From Soonwooa sp032062245 (lineage in GTDB: Bacteria; Bacteroidota; Bacteroidia; Flavobacteriales; Weeksellaceae), in NCBI RefSeq assembly GCF_032062245.1, contig NZ_DAMBQF010000025.1:1-38681 (forward strand): a DNA stretch of 38,681 nt, written 5' to 3'. This document shows positions 9,833 to 17,768 of the stretch, piece after piece. The translations under genes were made by a program, and so were the position numbers. Positions within the stretch are counted from its first letter, which is position 1, and each line of letters begins with the position of its first letter. The notes beneath the pieces were generated by a model. That model worked only from the letters and a program-made list of their open reading frames with translations. It did no database searches and was not told where the DNA came from.

Positions 9833-10642
9833 GTGAATAGAAATAATGTAATTTGGAAAGAATATTCAATTATTGGTTCCCAAAACGATAAAACACGTCT
9901 CGAATTTTCTAATTTTGGAGAAATAAAATCTTATAGTGTTAATTGTCCCGAAGGTCGATTGATAAACGGTGGATTACAAGGTGGTTATCCAATTGTTAGA
10001 TTCAAAAGATTAGGTGAGATGGATGAAGCTTCTTCAAATCTTTTACAAGAATTGCAAAAAGAGATTGATGAGTTACGTTCAATAATTAAAGAAAAAAATG
10101 TAATCCTACGAAAGAAAACCACAACTTATGAAGAAAGTCGTAAGATTGAACGTTATCTCCAACCGCGAAAAGAACTAGTAGAAAAATTATTAAAAAGACT
10201 TTCTAAAGAACGAGCCAAGATTAATAAAAAGCGTTCGGTTTATTATCAAGTTTTAGTTCATAAAGCAATTGCAGAATTATTTATCGAAAATGATAATCCG
10301 ATTGAAAAACAATTTGTCATTCATCTTAACTATGATAAACAAGATAATCGTGTGGAGAATCTAGCTTGGGCAACCAAAGATGAAGTTGTCGAACATGGTC
10401 TTAAAAGTCCAAAATGGATTAAACATAATCTAAAGCTTGAACGCCGCGAAAAACCTAAAAGAGATCACGCAAAATTATCTTATAGTGATGTCGTTTTTAT
10501 TAAAAGAAAACTAGATAAAGGCGAACCAATGGCAAGGTTAGCGCGTCGATTTGGTGTCTCTGACATGCAAATACATCGCATTAAAACTGGTGAAAATTGG
10601 GGTGATGTCAAATTAACTTTTAGCAAAGAAGAAAAAGAATGA
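9833..10642 (+). CDS. NUMOD4/HNH-like protein with coiled coil and C-terminal HTH
   Basis: The N-terminus resembles a NUMOD4 DNA-binding motif (WKEYSI followed by FSNFGEIKSY, residues 8-34). A long charged coiled coil follows (about 64-135), then an HNH_3-like core: VHKAIAELFI (His143), VIHLNYDKQDN (His164, Asn172), VENLAWAT (Asn176) and VVEHG (His188). The His/Asn pattern of I-HmuI-type endonucleases is thus largely kept, although the usual NHIDG is altered to IHLNYD. The C-terminus (216-262) carries a resolvase-like helix-turn-helix, MARLARRFGVSDMQIHRIKTG. NUMOD4 and HNH domains are typical of homing endonucleases, but here the gene is free-standing with its own promoter and terminator, and no intron or intein host is seen. 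A domesticated DNA-binding or nicking protein is possible. The start is GTG: an in-frame stop lies just upstream and no in-frame ATG precedes the first domain. Confidence 0.8.
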   Translation: MNRNNVIWKEYSIIGSQNDKTRLEFSNFGEIKSYSVNCPEGRLINGGLQGGYPIVRFKRLGEMDEASSNLLQELQKEIDELRSIIKEKNVILRKKTTTYEESRKIERYLQPRKELVEKLLKRLSKERAKINKKRSVYYQVLVHKAIAELFIENDNPIEKQFVIHLNYDKQDNRVENLAWATKDEVVEHGLKSPKWIKHNLKLERREKPKRDHAKLSYSDVVFIKRKLDKGEPMARLARRFGVSDMQIHRIKTGENWGDVKLTFSKEEKE

Positions 10643-10658
10643 CGAGAAGTATTATCCG

Positions 10659-10687
10659 AAGTTCAGAATTAATTTCTGAACTTTTTT
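10659..10687 (+). terminator. Terminator after the NUMOD4/HNH-like gene
   Basis: A perfect 10-bp stem AAGTTCAGAA/TTCTGAACTT with a TTAAT loop, followed by a T-run, 16 bases after the stop codon. Confidence 0.9.
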
Positions 10688-10695
10688 ATTTTTCG

Positions 10696-10703
10696 TAAAT
10701 TTG
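10696..10703 (+). promoter_or_regulatory. -7 promoter element of the RsmB-type gene
   Basis: TAAATTTG, a full match to TAnnTTTG, 31 bases before the ATG at 10735. No TTG -33 box is seen at the normal distance, which is occupied by the preceding terminator stem. Confidence 0.5.
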
Positions 10704-10734
10704 CTGTCTTCTATATTATAAGAAGTTTTACTTT

Positions 10735-11940
10735 ATGGAATTAATACATCGCAATCTTCTCATAGGCATCCACGACGCTTTGCAAGAGACCTTTTTTCAA
10801 GAAAAAAAATATGCTGATAAAGTTATCGAAAGACTTTTGAAAGCGAATAGAAAATGGGGAAGTCAAGATCGACAAGTTGTTTCGGAGATTTTTTACAACA
10901 TTATCCGTTGGAAAAAACGTCTGGAATATTATATGGGCGAAGGTGTGAAACCAAATAATGTTTACAAATTAATTTTGGCATATTTACTTTGGAGTAAGTC
11001 GCATTATAAAAAGTTTGAAGAATTTGATGGTGTTAAAACTGCCGATATTCTTAATAAACTTAAAAAAGGTTACATCCCAACAAAGGCTATTGAATATTCG
11101 ATTCCAGATTGGTTGGCAGAAACCATGGAGAAAGAATTGGGACCAAAATGGGAGAAAGAGATGTTAGCGCTTAACGAGCAAGCACCGACAGTTCTTAGAA
11201 CTAATACTTTGAAAACGTCACCGAAAGAATTGGTGGCAGACCTTCAAGACGAGGGCGTTCGTGCTTTTACGATACACGGTTATCCAGATGCTGTACAGTT
11301 GGAAGAGAAGAAAAATGTGTTTTTGACATCGGCTTTCAAAGATGGATTGTTCGAAGTTCAAGATGCGTCTTCTCAAACGATTGGACAACTATTGGATCCG
11401 AAAGAAGGCATGCGTGTTGTTGATGCTTGTGCTGGCGCAGGAGGGAAAACTTTGCATTTAGCAGCTTTGATGAAAAACAAGGGTCAAATTATCGCATTAG
11501 ATATTTTTGAATGGAAATTGGCAGAATTAAAACGTCGTGCTAAACGTGCTGGCGCTCATAATATCGAAGCGCGTTTTATTTCGGATTCTAAAGTTATTAA
11601 ACGACTTCATAATACAGCGGATCGATTGTTGATCGATGCACCTTGTTCTGGACTTGGCGTGTTGAAACGTAATCCAGATTCTAAATGGAAAATCGATCAA
11701 GATTTTATTATTAGAATTAAAAAAGAGCAAGAGCAAATTCTTCAAGATTATTCTAAAATTATTAAAAAAGGAGGTCAAATGATCTATGCAACTTGTTCTA
11801 TTTTGCCATCGGAAAATAATCTTCAAGTCGAAAAATTCTTAGCCAACAATCCTGATTATTCTTTGGTTAAAGAAGAAAAAATTATGCCTAGCCAAGGCTA
11901 CGACGGATTCTATATGGCTTTGATAAAGAGAGATAATTAA
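10735..11940 (+). CDS. RsmB/NOP2-family rRNA (cytosine-C5) methyltransferase
   Basis: A SAM-dependent RNA m5C methyltransferase; the best match by family is RsmB (16S rRNA C967). The N-terminal third (residues 1-140) is helical and NusB-like. The Rossmann catalytic domain follows: motif I VVDACAGAGGKTLHLAA (about 229-245), ALDIFEWKL (motif II), motif IV RLLIDAPCSGLGVLKRNP with the PC cysteine that resolves the intermediate, and motif VI MIYATCSILPSENN with the TC nucleophile cysteine. Both catalytic cysteines are present. At 401 aa it is near the usual 400-430 aa. No PUA domain is visible, which argues against RsmF. RsmB is favoured, but the exact target base is inferred. Confidence 0.88.
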   Translation: MELIHRNLLIGIHDALQETFFQEKKYADKVIERLLKANRKWGSQDRQVVSEIFYNIIRWKKRLEYYMGEGVKPNNVYKLILAYLLWSKSHYKKFEEFDGVKTADILNKLKKGYIPTKAIEYSIPDWLAETMEKELGPKWEKEMLALNEQAPTVLRTNTLKTSPKELVADLQDEGVRAFTIHGYPDAVQLEEKKNVFLTSAFKDGLFEVQDASSQTIGQLLDPKEGMRVVDACAGAGGKTLHLAALMKNKGQIIALDIFEWKLAELKRRAKRAGAHNIEARFISDSKVIKRLHNTADRLLIDAPCSGLGVLKRNPDSKWKIDQDFIIRIKKEQEQILQDYSKIIKKGGQMIYATCSILPSENNLQVEKFLANNPDYSLVKEEKIMPSQGYDGFYMALIKRDN

Positions 11941-12005
11941 ATTTAAATTAAATAAAACTAAGTAAAGTCATCATTTAGAATAATTCTAAAAGAAGTGAAA
12001 ATGCT

Positions 12006-12013
12006 TAGCTTTG
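12006..12013 (+). promoter_or_regulatory. -7 promoter element of the FNR gene
   Basis: TAGCTTTG matches TAnnTTTG and lies 20 bases before the ATG at 12034, giving a leader of only about 15 bases. No clear -33 TTG is seen. Confidence 0.5.
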
Positions 12014-12033
12014 CATAATAAAATATTACAGAA

Positions 12034-13086
12034 ATGTTCGAAACAGATATCATTATTATAGGCGCAGGTCCAACAGGATTATTTGCAGTATTCGAAGCGG
12101 GATTATTAAAATTGAGATGTCATCTTATCGATGCGTTGCCCCAACCCGGCGGACAGTTGTCGGAGTTGTATCCCAAAAAACCGATTTTCGATATTCCTGG
12201 TTTTCCAAGTGTTGACGCTGGCGTTTTAGTTGATAATTTGATGGAACAAATCAAACAATTCGAACCTCAATTTTCTCTTTCAGAAAAAGCAATGAGCTAT
12301 GAGAAAACTGAGGAAGGAGATTTTATCGTAACTACAAGTCGTGGTACCAAAATTAAAGGAAAAGCTATTGCAATTGCTGGTGGATTGGGAAGTTTTGATC
12401 CTCGTAAACCCGAATTAGAAAATCTTGAAAAATTTGAAGAAAACGGTGTTGAGTATTTTGTGAGAAATCCAGAAATGTTCCGCGACAAAAAAATTGTAAT
12501 TGCGGGTGGTGGAGATTCAGCTTTGGACTGGTCGATTTTCTTGGCGGATGTTGCATCGGATGTAACCTTAATCCATAGAAGAAATGAATTTCGTGGTGCT
12601 TTAGACTCAGTTGAGAAAGTTGCTGCGCTTAAGAAAGCTGGCAAAATCAATCTGATTACGCCTGCCGAAGTAACTGGCTTGATAGGAGAGGAGAAACTTA
12701 CTGCAATCGAAGTTACAAAAGGCGAAGAAAAAGAAATCATCGAAACCGATTATTTAATTCCTTTGTTCGGATTGACGCCAAAACTTGGTCCATTAGGCGA
12801 TTGGGGATTAGATATTGAGAAAAATGCCATTAAAGTTAATAATGCTTTAGATTATCAAACCAATATCGATGGCATCTACGCGATTGGTGATGTTAACACA
12901 TATCCAGGAAAGTTGAAGTTGATTCTTTGTGGTTTCCATGAGGCTACTTTGATGTGTCAAAGTGTTTATAACAGACTTAATCCAGGTAAGAAATTCGTTC
13001 TTAAATATACAACGGTTTCTGGTATTGATGGATTTGATGGTACAAGAAAAGAAGCTGAAAAAGCAGTTGTAAAATCAATTGATTAA
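12034..13086 (+). CDS. Ferredoxin/flavodoxin-NADP+ reductase, thioredoxin-reductase-like type
   Basis: An FAD enzyme that passes electrons between NADPH and a ferredoxin or flavodoxin. Residues 5-25 hold the FAD Rossmann motif (IIIIGAGPTGLFAVFEAGL), followed by PQPGGQLSELYP. The NADPH domain begins at about residue 149 (KIVIAGGGDSALDWSIFLAD, then LIHRRNEFRG). The FAD-closing segment is GIYAIGDVNTYPGKLKLI. The thioredoxin reductase CxxC motif is absent, which separates this family (YumC-like FNR) from TrxB. At 350 aa it has the family length. The next plus-strand gene is a 2Fe-2S ferredoxin, a likely partner, although a terminator and separate promoters lie between them. Confidence 0.92.
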   Translation: MFETDIIIIGAGPTGLFAVFEAGLLKLRCHLIDALPQPGGQLSELYPKKPIFDIPGFPSVDAGVLVDNLMEQIKQFEPQFSLSEKAMSYEKTEEGDFIVTTSRGTKIKGKAIAIAGGLGSFDPRKPELENLEKFEENGVEYFVRNPEMFRDKKIVIAGGGDSALDWSIFLADVASDVTLIHRRNEFRGALDSVEKVAALKKAGKINLITPAEVTGLIGEEKLTAIEVTKGEEKEIIETDYLIPLFGLTPKLGPLGDWGLDIEKNAIKVNNALDYQTNIDGIYAIGDVNTYPGKLKLILCGFHEATLMCQSVYNRLNPGKKFVLKYTTVSGIDGFDGTRKEAEKAVVKSID

Positions 13087-13106
13087 TCAGATTTAAATAC
13101 AAAATC

Positions 13107-13140
13107 AAAAGCCTAAGTTGACTAGACTTAGGCTTTTTTT
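13107..13140 (+). terminator. Terminator of the FNR gene
   Basis: A perfect 12-bp stem AAAAGCCTAAGT/ACTTAGGCTTTT with a seven-base loop and T-tail, 20 bases after the stop. Confidence 0.93.
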
Positions 13141-13283
13141 GTAATAGATAAATGATAAAATTAGTGTAGTTAGTTTGGTATGAGAAAATAAACATGGCTT
13201 TAGTAATTCGGTTGAGAAAACATTTATAAAACGCTTTATTTCTTATCATCTATCTGTGTCAAATGTAAAGGCTTATTTTCATA

Positions 13284-13311
13284 AAAAAAATACCTAGTTC
13301 TAGGTATTTTT
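13284..13311. terminator. Symmetrical terminator-like hairpin upstream of ferredoxin
   Basis: TACCTAG pairs with CTAGGTA across a minimal loop, with an A8 run on the left and a T-run on the right, so it could act on either strand. It lies upstream of the ferredoxin promoter and after the FNR terminator. It may insulate the ferredoxin gene from read-through. The rest of 13141-13348 shows no gene. Confidence 0.55.
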
Positions 13312-13348
13312 AAAGCATTATTAGATTTCCTTTATACCTAATATTTAT

Positions 13349-13356
13349 TAACTTTG
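13349..13356 (+). promoter_or_regulatory. -7 promoter element of the ferredoxin gene
   Basis: TAACTTTG, a full TAnnTTTG match, 16 bases before the ATG at 13373. The -33 region has no clear TTG. Confidence 0.5.
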
Positions 13357-13372
13357 TAGAAAAGATTTTAAA

Positions 13373-13705
13373 ATGTCAGATGTAAATATTACCATTATAG
13401 ATAGGGATGGTGTCTCTCATGATATTGCGGCGCCAACTGATATGGCAATGAGTCTTATGGAGGTGATTCGCGCTTACGAATTGGTGCCTGAAGGGACTAT
13501 TGGTATTTGTGGTGGTCTCGCGATGTGCGCTTCTTGCCAATGTTATGTTGTTAGCGAGAATGTTGCGTTGCCAGAGATGCAAGTCGATGAAGAAGCTATG
13601 TTGGATGAAGCCTATAATGTAAAGCCGAATAGTAGACTAAGCTGCCAGATTCCTGCAACGGATGATCTAGAAGGACTAGTTATAGAGTTAGCCCCAGAAA
13701 GTTAA
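13373..13705 (+). CDS. 2Fe-2S ferredoxin (adrenodoxin/ISC type)
   Basis: A soluble one-electron carrier. The cluster ligands are visible as GICGGLAMCASCQCYV (Cys-x5-Cys-x2-Cys) and a fourth cysteine near the C-terminus in RLSCQIP. The order and the 110-aa length fit the vertebrate/bacterial adrenodoxin-type ferredoxins used in cytochrome P450 reduction or Fe-S assembly. An acidic helix (EMQVDEEAMLDEAYN) is the usual partner-docking surface. The upstream reductase at 12034-13086 is a plausible electron donor. No isc cluster or P450 gene is adjacent, so the acceptor is unknown. Confidence 0.93.
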   Translation: MSDVNITIIDRDGVSHDIAAPTDMAMSLMEVIRAYELVPEGTIGICGGLAMCASCQCYVVSENVALPEMQVDEEAMLDEAYNVKPNSRLSCQIPATDDLEGLVIELAPES

Positions 13706-13719
13706 TCTAGGGCTTTTTT
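13690..13719 (+). terminator. Terminator overlapping the ferredoxin stop
   Basis: AGCCCCAG pairs with CTAGGGCT (one mismatch), followed by six T residues. The stop codon at 13703-13705 lies in the loop. The minus-strand M28 gene ends at 13724, so the two transcription units converge here. Confidence 0.8.
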
Positions 13720-13723
13720 GTTT

Positions 13724-15172
13724 TTACTGATTGATAAATTTTGTACTCTTAATTGTTCCGTCGTTATTTTCGATGATACACAAATAATAAGAGTCTTTCA
13801 GACTTTCTAAAGAGATTGAATTAGAATTTGGATTCAATACTTCTTTCACAATACGTCCAGAGGCATCCATAATTTTCAAAGTTTTGACGCTTTTGAAATC
13901 GATATTTAAAAGTTTTAAAATTTTATGTTCGACAGCAATTTTCAAATCATTTTTATTAATATTTTGGTTTTGAACGGCTAAAAAAGCTTGGCTAGATTTG
14001 GCTGCCTCGATGATGAATTCTAGACCTAGTTTTGTAAATTTTGCGGCGTGATTTGCATTATTTCCGCTAATGGATAATTTGTCGTTAGAGCTGTGGATGT
14101 ACGGATTAGAATTGTTAAAACTGGCTTCAAAAGGGAAGGCCGCGTTATAACCATTTTGTGCCCAACTAAAGTGATCCGAGCAACCGTAATTACAGATTGT
14201 ATTGCCGTAAGTGAAGGCATTAGAACCCGTTTTATTATAATGTTCCATGAGTTCTATTAAAAACAGGTTAAGGTCGTTGCTATTGTAAGAATCTGTGGTT
14301 AGATATACATCTTTGTTCGATCCTTTATAATTTGTCATGTCAAACTGAACATAAGCTACCACGTTTTTATTGTTATTTGCATAGTTGGTTGCGACTTCAT
14401 TAGAGCCGACTAATCCCACTTCTTCCGCTGAAAAAGCCATCATTTCGATAGTTTTTTGAGGCTTAAATTTGATGTCCAAAAGTACACGAAGCATTTCCGT
14501 GATGCTCGCAATTCCTGAGGCATTGTCGTCAGCACCAGGTGCTTGCCCCGAAAAAGAAATAGAGTCTAGATGACCACCGATAATTACTGATTCGTTAGGA
14601 GTTGTGTTACCATTTATCTTTAAAAGTACTGAAGGCATCGGCGTTCCAGTATGATTAAAAAGTTCAACACTGATGTCTGTACGACCAGCTGCTGCGATCA
14701 TGCTTTCCCATTTTGCTTTAAGATCTAGTGCAGCTTGTTTGCCTTCTGCATTGTCGTGTCGACGAGTGCCATAAGCTTCTAATGTCAAAATGTGATTTTT
14801 GATATTGTCTGCATTTACTTTTCCGATACTGTGGTTAACCCAATCGTTTTCAGTAATTGTCAAATTGAGAAGCTGAGGAGATTTGCTAGCTTTTTTATTT
14901 AGAACGTCTAGGGCAGTTTCAGCACTGTTTTGATAAACGAATCCAGGACCGTGCGTAAGGATATTTCTGTGTAAATGATGCGCTGCCTCTTCAGTTAAAA
15001 GAACGGCAGATTGATTGTCAATCGTTTTTAAAATCGAAACTTCTTTCGGGAAAAGTTCTTGTAATGCTTTGGCACTTTTGCCATCCATTGTCGCATGGAA
15101 GCTTTGATTATCTTGACCGAATAAAGCGCCGTAAAGGAATACCGCTGCTAAAAGTGGTAATTGTTTTTTCAT
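13724..15172 (-). CDS. Secreted M28 family zinc aminopeptidase with T9SS sorting domain
   Basis: An extracellular leucyl-aminopeptidase-type enzyme. It has a signal peptide (MKKQLPLLAAVFLYGALFGQ), then a propeptide-like segment to about residue 115. The M28 domain shows all co-catalytic zinc ligands and the general base in Vibrio Ap1 order: His201 in GGHLDS, Asp215 or Asp216 in GADDNASG, Glu250/Glu251 in AEEVGL, Asp278 in QFDMT and His360 in YIHSSND. CNYGCSDH (Cys327-Cys331) matches the active-site disulfide of Ap1-like enzymes. The last ~75 residues form a T9SS type A sorting domain (KTLKIMDASGRIVKEV, ending STKFINQ). At 482 aa the gene is intact, unlike the other two T9SS cargo genes here. 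Confidence 0.93.
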   Translation of the reverse strand: MKKQLPLLAAVFLYGALFGQDNQSFHATMDGKSAKALQELFPKEVSILKTIDNQSAVLLTEEAAHHLHRNILTHGPGFVYQNSAETALDVLNKKASKSPQLLNLTITENDWVNHSIGKVNADNIKNHILTLEAYGTRRHDNAEGKQAALDLKAKWESMIAAAGRTDISVELFNHTGTPMPSVLLKINGNTTPNESVIIGGHLDSISFSGQAPGADDNASGIASITEMLRVLLDIKFKPQKTIEMMAFSAEEVGLVGSNEVATNYANNNKNVVAYVQFDMTNYKGSNKDVYLTTDSYNSNDLNLFLIELMEHYNKTGSNAFTYGNTICNYGCSDHFSWAQNGYNAAFPFEASFNNSNPYIHSSNDKLSISGNNANHAAKFTKLGLEFIIEAAKSSQAFLAVQNQNINKNDLKIAVEHKILKLLNIDFKSVKTLKIMDASGRIVKEVLNPNSNSISLESLKDSYYLCIIENNDGTIKSTKFINQ

Positions 15173-15353
15173 AAGTTATTTTTAAGTTAGGTCTTGTAAA
15201 GATAAAGGTTTAGTAAAAATAAATTGAATTTTATATAATATTTTTAAATTTTGATTGGTTTTGAAATAGATTTTTGTTTCTAATTGTTATTAAATTTTAT
15301 TTCGATGTAACATTTTTTGATTTTGAATTATCTTTCTTTTATAAGGTTGAAAC

Positions 15354-16238
15354 ATGAACAGAATTTTTACATTTCCATTTATCATTTTATCTGGATTTTT
15401 CTTTGCACAAGAGCAACAAGTCACTCAAGATACTATATAGCAATCTGCAGAAATACAAGAGGTTTTAGTTAAAGCGCAACGCAAAAAAAACAATTTATTG
15501 ACAAGTCGGTGTATAGCTTTGATGAAGAAGCTTTGAAGAAAGCGCGCTATGCAAACGATTTATTAAAAACGCTTCCCGAATTACAATATGGTCCTATTAC
15601 GAAAAGTGTCGCTAGTACTAAAGGTGGAACTACCTTAATGCTCATTAACGGTGTAGAAGCTACCGAGTTGTAAAAGCGGTCGATAGGTCCAGAAAATGTT
15701 GTGCGTGTCGAATATTATGATAATCCACCAACGCATTGGGCAACTAGAGCAGATCAAGTTGTCAATGTAATTACCAGAAACCCTGAGACTGGTTATGTTT
15801 TTGGAGCTGATGTTAGTTCAGCGGTAACGACACGCTTTGTTGACGCTTCTGCTTCTGCGAGTTATACGGTAGTATCTCACTAACTGTGTAAGTTGAAAAG
15901 TTATTTCCGAAAATTTTTCATTCCAGTATAATTTCAATTTTCCTGTCTATACTTTAAGCGATGCTTTTTTGTCTACCAACGAAAATAAAAGTCACTTTTT
16001 TGCAAGTTACAAACTTGATAACTGTACGTTTTCAACAGGCTTTTATTGGTTAGGAATGCCGTCTCCTTATCTGATAAAAAGTTTGTCCGAAAGTCTTGTA
16101 AATTATACTGCTAAAACAGAAATAATGAATAACAAGTCGATGTTTGTCATTGGTCTAAGTTATGATTTTCCGAAAGGTAAGAAGAACCAAATTGACAAAA
16201 AACTTAATAATGATACAGCGCCTCCAGCCACATTTTAA
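15354..16238 (+). pseudogene. Gutted outer-membrane beta-barrel (TonB-dependent receptor-like) gene
   Basis: Three parts of one receptor remain. First comes a signal peptide (MNRIFTFPFIILSGFFFAQE) and plug start (EIQEVLVKAQRK). Then a plug domain (KSVYSFDEEALKKARYANDL, LMLINGVEAT, VVRVEYYDNPPTHWATRADQ, VVNVITRNP) runs to about 15866. Finally the last strands (QYNFNFPVYTLSD to ATF) run from about 15909 to 16238. Most of the barrel, probably around 500 residues by family length, is missing. Breaks are an in-frame TAG at 15438-15440, a frameshift in the A8 run at 15483-15490 (A9 restores frame) and an in-frame TAA at 15671-15673. The internal deletion point carries an IS-like end. The former ligand is unknown. 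Confidence 0.85.
15868..15905 (+). mobile_element. Solo IS-like end left inside the receptor pseudogene
   Basis: 38 bases beginning GGTAGTATCTCACTAACTGT are identical to 38627-38664 in the same orientation. A few more bases beyond 15905 are similar (to about 15920), but these may already be receptor sequence (ENFSF). The match is absent from the receptor coding logic, since it introduces a stop. It sits exactly where the barrel-coding region is missing. It looks like the terminal repeat of an insertion sequence left after an IS-mediated deletion. The IS family is not certain. Confidence 0.65.
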
Positions 16239-16248
16239 AATTTTAAAT

Positions 16249-16280
16249 AAAAAGACTTTAGAAATTTCTAAAGTCTTTTT
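16249..16280. terminator. Bidirectional terminator between receptor pseudogene and histidine kinase
   Basis: A perfect 16-base inverted repeat, AAAAAGACTTTAGAAA/TTTCTAAAGTCTTTTT, giving A- and T-tails on both strands. It separates two convergent genes and touches the histidine kinase stop codon. Confidence 0.92.
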
Positions 16281-17083
16281 TAATCTTTATTAAGGTTAAA
16301 CGAAATGTTAATTTTTGTTCCTTCTGATTCTTTACAGATATTAAAAGTACCGCCAACACTTTCGGCTCTAGACTTCATGGTGGTTAGTCCATAACCATCA
16401 ACACGTGCTTGTTGTATCCCGATACCATTGTCTTGGATGGAAATACGAATGAAATTTTGACCTTCAACAGCATCAAAAATAACGCGTGTTGCTTGGCTGT
16501 GTTTTACAATATTGTGACAAGCTTCTTTGATGATTAACAATACATTTCGACGTAACTCTGCGCTAACGATTATGTCAGGATTCTCGATATCTTGTTGCTG
16601 CGTAAATTGAATTTTTGTTTTAGATAAATAACTTTCGACGTAGTTTTTACAGTAATACAGCATTTTTCTAACATTGTCGTTGGAGGAGTTGAGTGACCAC
16701 AAAATCTCACGCATCGACAGATTAATCTCTTCAGAAATTCTTATAAGCTCCTCAATTTCGGATTTACTAATGCTTTTGTTATCGATGTTATGTTTCAGTA
16801 TTTCCGATTGCAGTTTTATGGCGGAAAGTCCTGCGCCAATATCATCATGCATATCGTGAGAAATCCTTTCTCGCTCGGATTGTAAAGATTTATGTTTTTC
16901 TATTTCCTTTTGTAGGAGAATATTTTTATGCTCAATATCTTTAATTTGGCTTTCCTTGATATGGTTGATTTGGTTTTTCTTATAAAGTAAAATCACAAAA
17001 ATAATGAAGCCCAAAAAAAGTAGCAAAAGCGCAACAGCGAATGCAAACGTTAATTTTACTTCGTATGCGACAGTCAGAATCAT
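16280..17083 (-). CDS. Sensor histidine kinase, HisKA_3 (NarL-type) family
   Basis: A membrane sensor kinase of the DesK/NarX type. One membrane helix lies at residues 11-34 (LTFAFAVALLLLFLGFIIFVILLY), then a coiled-coil linker, the dimerisation/phosphorylation helix ERISHDMHDDIGAGLSAIK with His79 as the expected phospho-acceptor, and the HATPase_c domain (N-box IIKEACHNIVKHSQAT; G1 IQDNGIGIQ; G2 DGYGLTTMKSRAESVGG). At 267 aa it is complete. It has no large sensory domain, so sensing may depend on the membrane protein encoded just upstream, whose restored reading frame ends in an ATGA overlap with this start. The kinase frame is intact although both partners are damaged. Confidence 0.92.
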   Translation of the reverse strand: MILTVAYEVKLTFAFAVALLLLFLGFIIFVILLYKKNQINHIKESQIKDIEHKNILLQKEIEKHKSLQSERERISHDMHDDIGAGLSAIKLQSEILKHNIDNKSISKSEIEELIRISEEINLSMREILWSLNSSNDNVRKMLYYCKNYVESYLSKTKIQFTQQQDIENPDIIVSAELRRNVLLIIKEACHNIVKHSQATRVIFDAVEGQNFIRISIQDNGIGIQQARVDGYGLTTMKSRAESVGGTFNICKESEGTKINISFNLNKD

Positions 17084-17665
17084 ATTTTACAAGTCGCAGC
17101 TTTTGAAAACAAAAGATATGAAAATAAGAGCGCTACTTGAAAACTTTTAGCGATTAATCGTAAAAAATCAATATCAACGACATTAAGCAGATTAGTAGGT
17201 ACAATTCTAAAAATAAATACAATAGTAAAGAATAATACGCTAGTTGCTACCCAAAAATTTTTGTTTTTTATAAATAGGTGGTAGATCTGTATTTTTAAGT
17301 TGTAAGAAAAACCATCGTAAACTTAAGAACGTGTAGGTAACGCACAAAATAACACTTAGTATAATTTGATAATTGGCTTCTGTCCCGAAAAATATGGCAC
17401 TTATTATTATATTGATAATTGCTAAAATCCAGCTAAGTTTTTTGTTTTTTTCTTCTGTGCTGAAGTAGTAAATGAAAAATAGACTGTAAAGCGGAATTGT
17501 TAAAATATACAGACTATAAGGCATTATTTCAATCATATTCAGAATTTCGCTAATAAAAACTACTCCAAAATAAAGCCACAAAAAATGTTGTTCTGTCTTT
17601 CTATTGATGATAGAAGATACAAAACATAAGAAAACAACAAATAGATAAATGTACAGTATTAGCAT
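17080..17665 (-). pseudogene. Frameshifted polytopic membrane protein of the two-component locus
   Basis: The open frame from 17665 encodes 141 aa with four or five hydrophobic helices (MLILYIYLFVVFLCFVSSII onwards) and ends at 17240. After a one-base shift in the A/T runs at 17253-17269 the protein continues (NFWVATSVLFFTIVFIFR, NVVDIDFLRL, VALLFSYLLFSKAA) for about 55 residues. Its TGA at 17080-17082 overlaps the kinase ATG at 17083 as ATGA. That overlap is strong evidence that the longer, about 195-aa, frame is the ancestral one. It is probably the sensory partner of the kinase; the stimulus is unknown. The frameshift is either a mutation or a homopolymer sequencing error. Confidence 0.75.
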
Positions 17666-17768
17666 GAGCTAGCTATGAAACTTAGATCTTATAAACTGAA
17701 TTAGATGTTTTATCCATGATTTATTGTTTTCCTACGCATAAGGAAATATCTATGATTTTTTAATAAAT

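Noticed and set aside
9678..9869. 63-codon open frame on the minus strand upstream of the NUMOD4/HNH-like gene
   Set aside because: AT-rich, Leu/Asn/Tyr-biased translation with no motif; it overlaps the predicted leader and start of a real gene on the other strand.
9833..10642. Homing endonuclease inside a group I intron or intein
   Set aside because: Flanking genes are not interrupted, no splice-junction logic is visible, and the gene has its own promoter and terminator.
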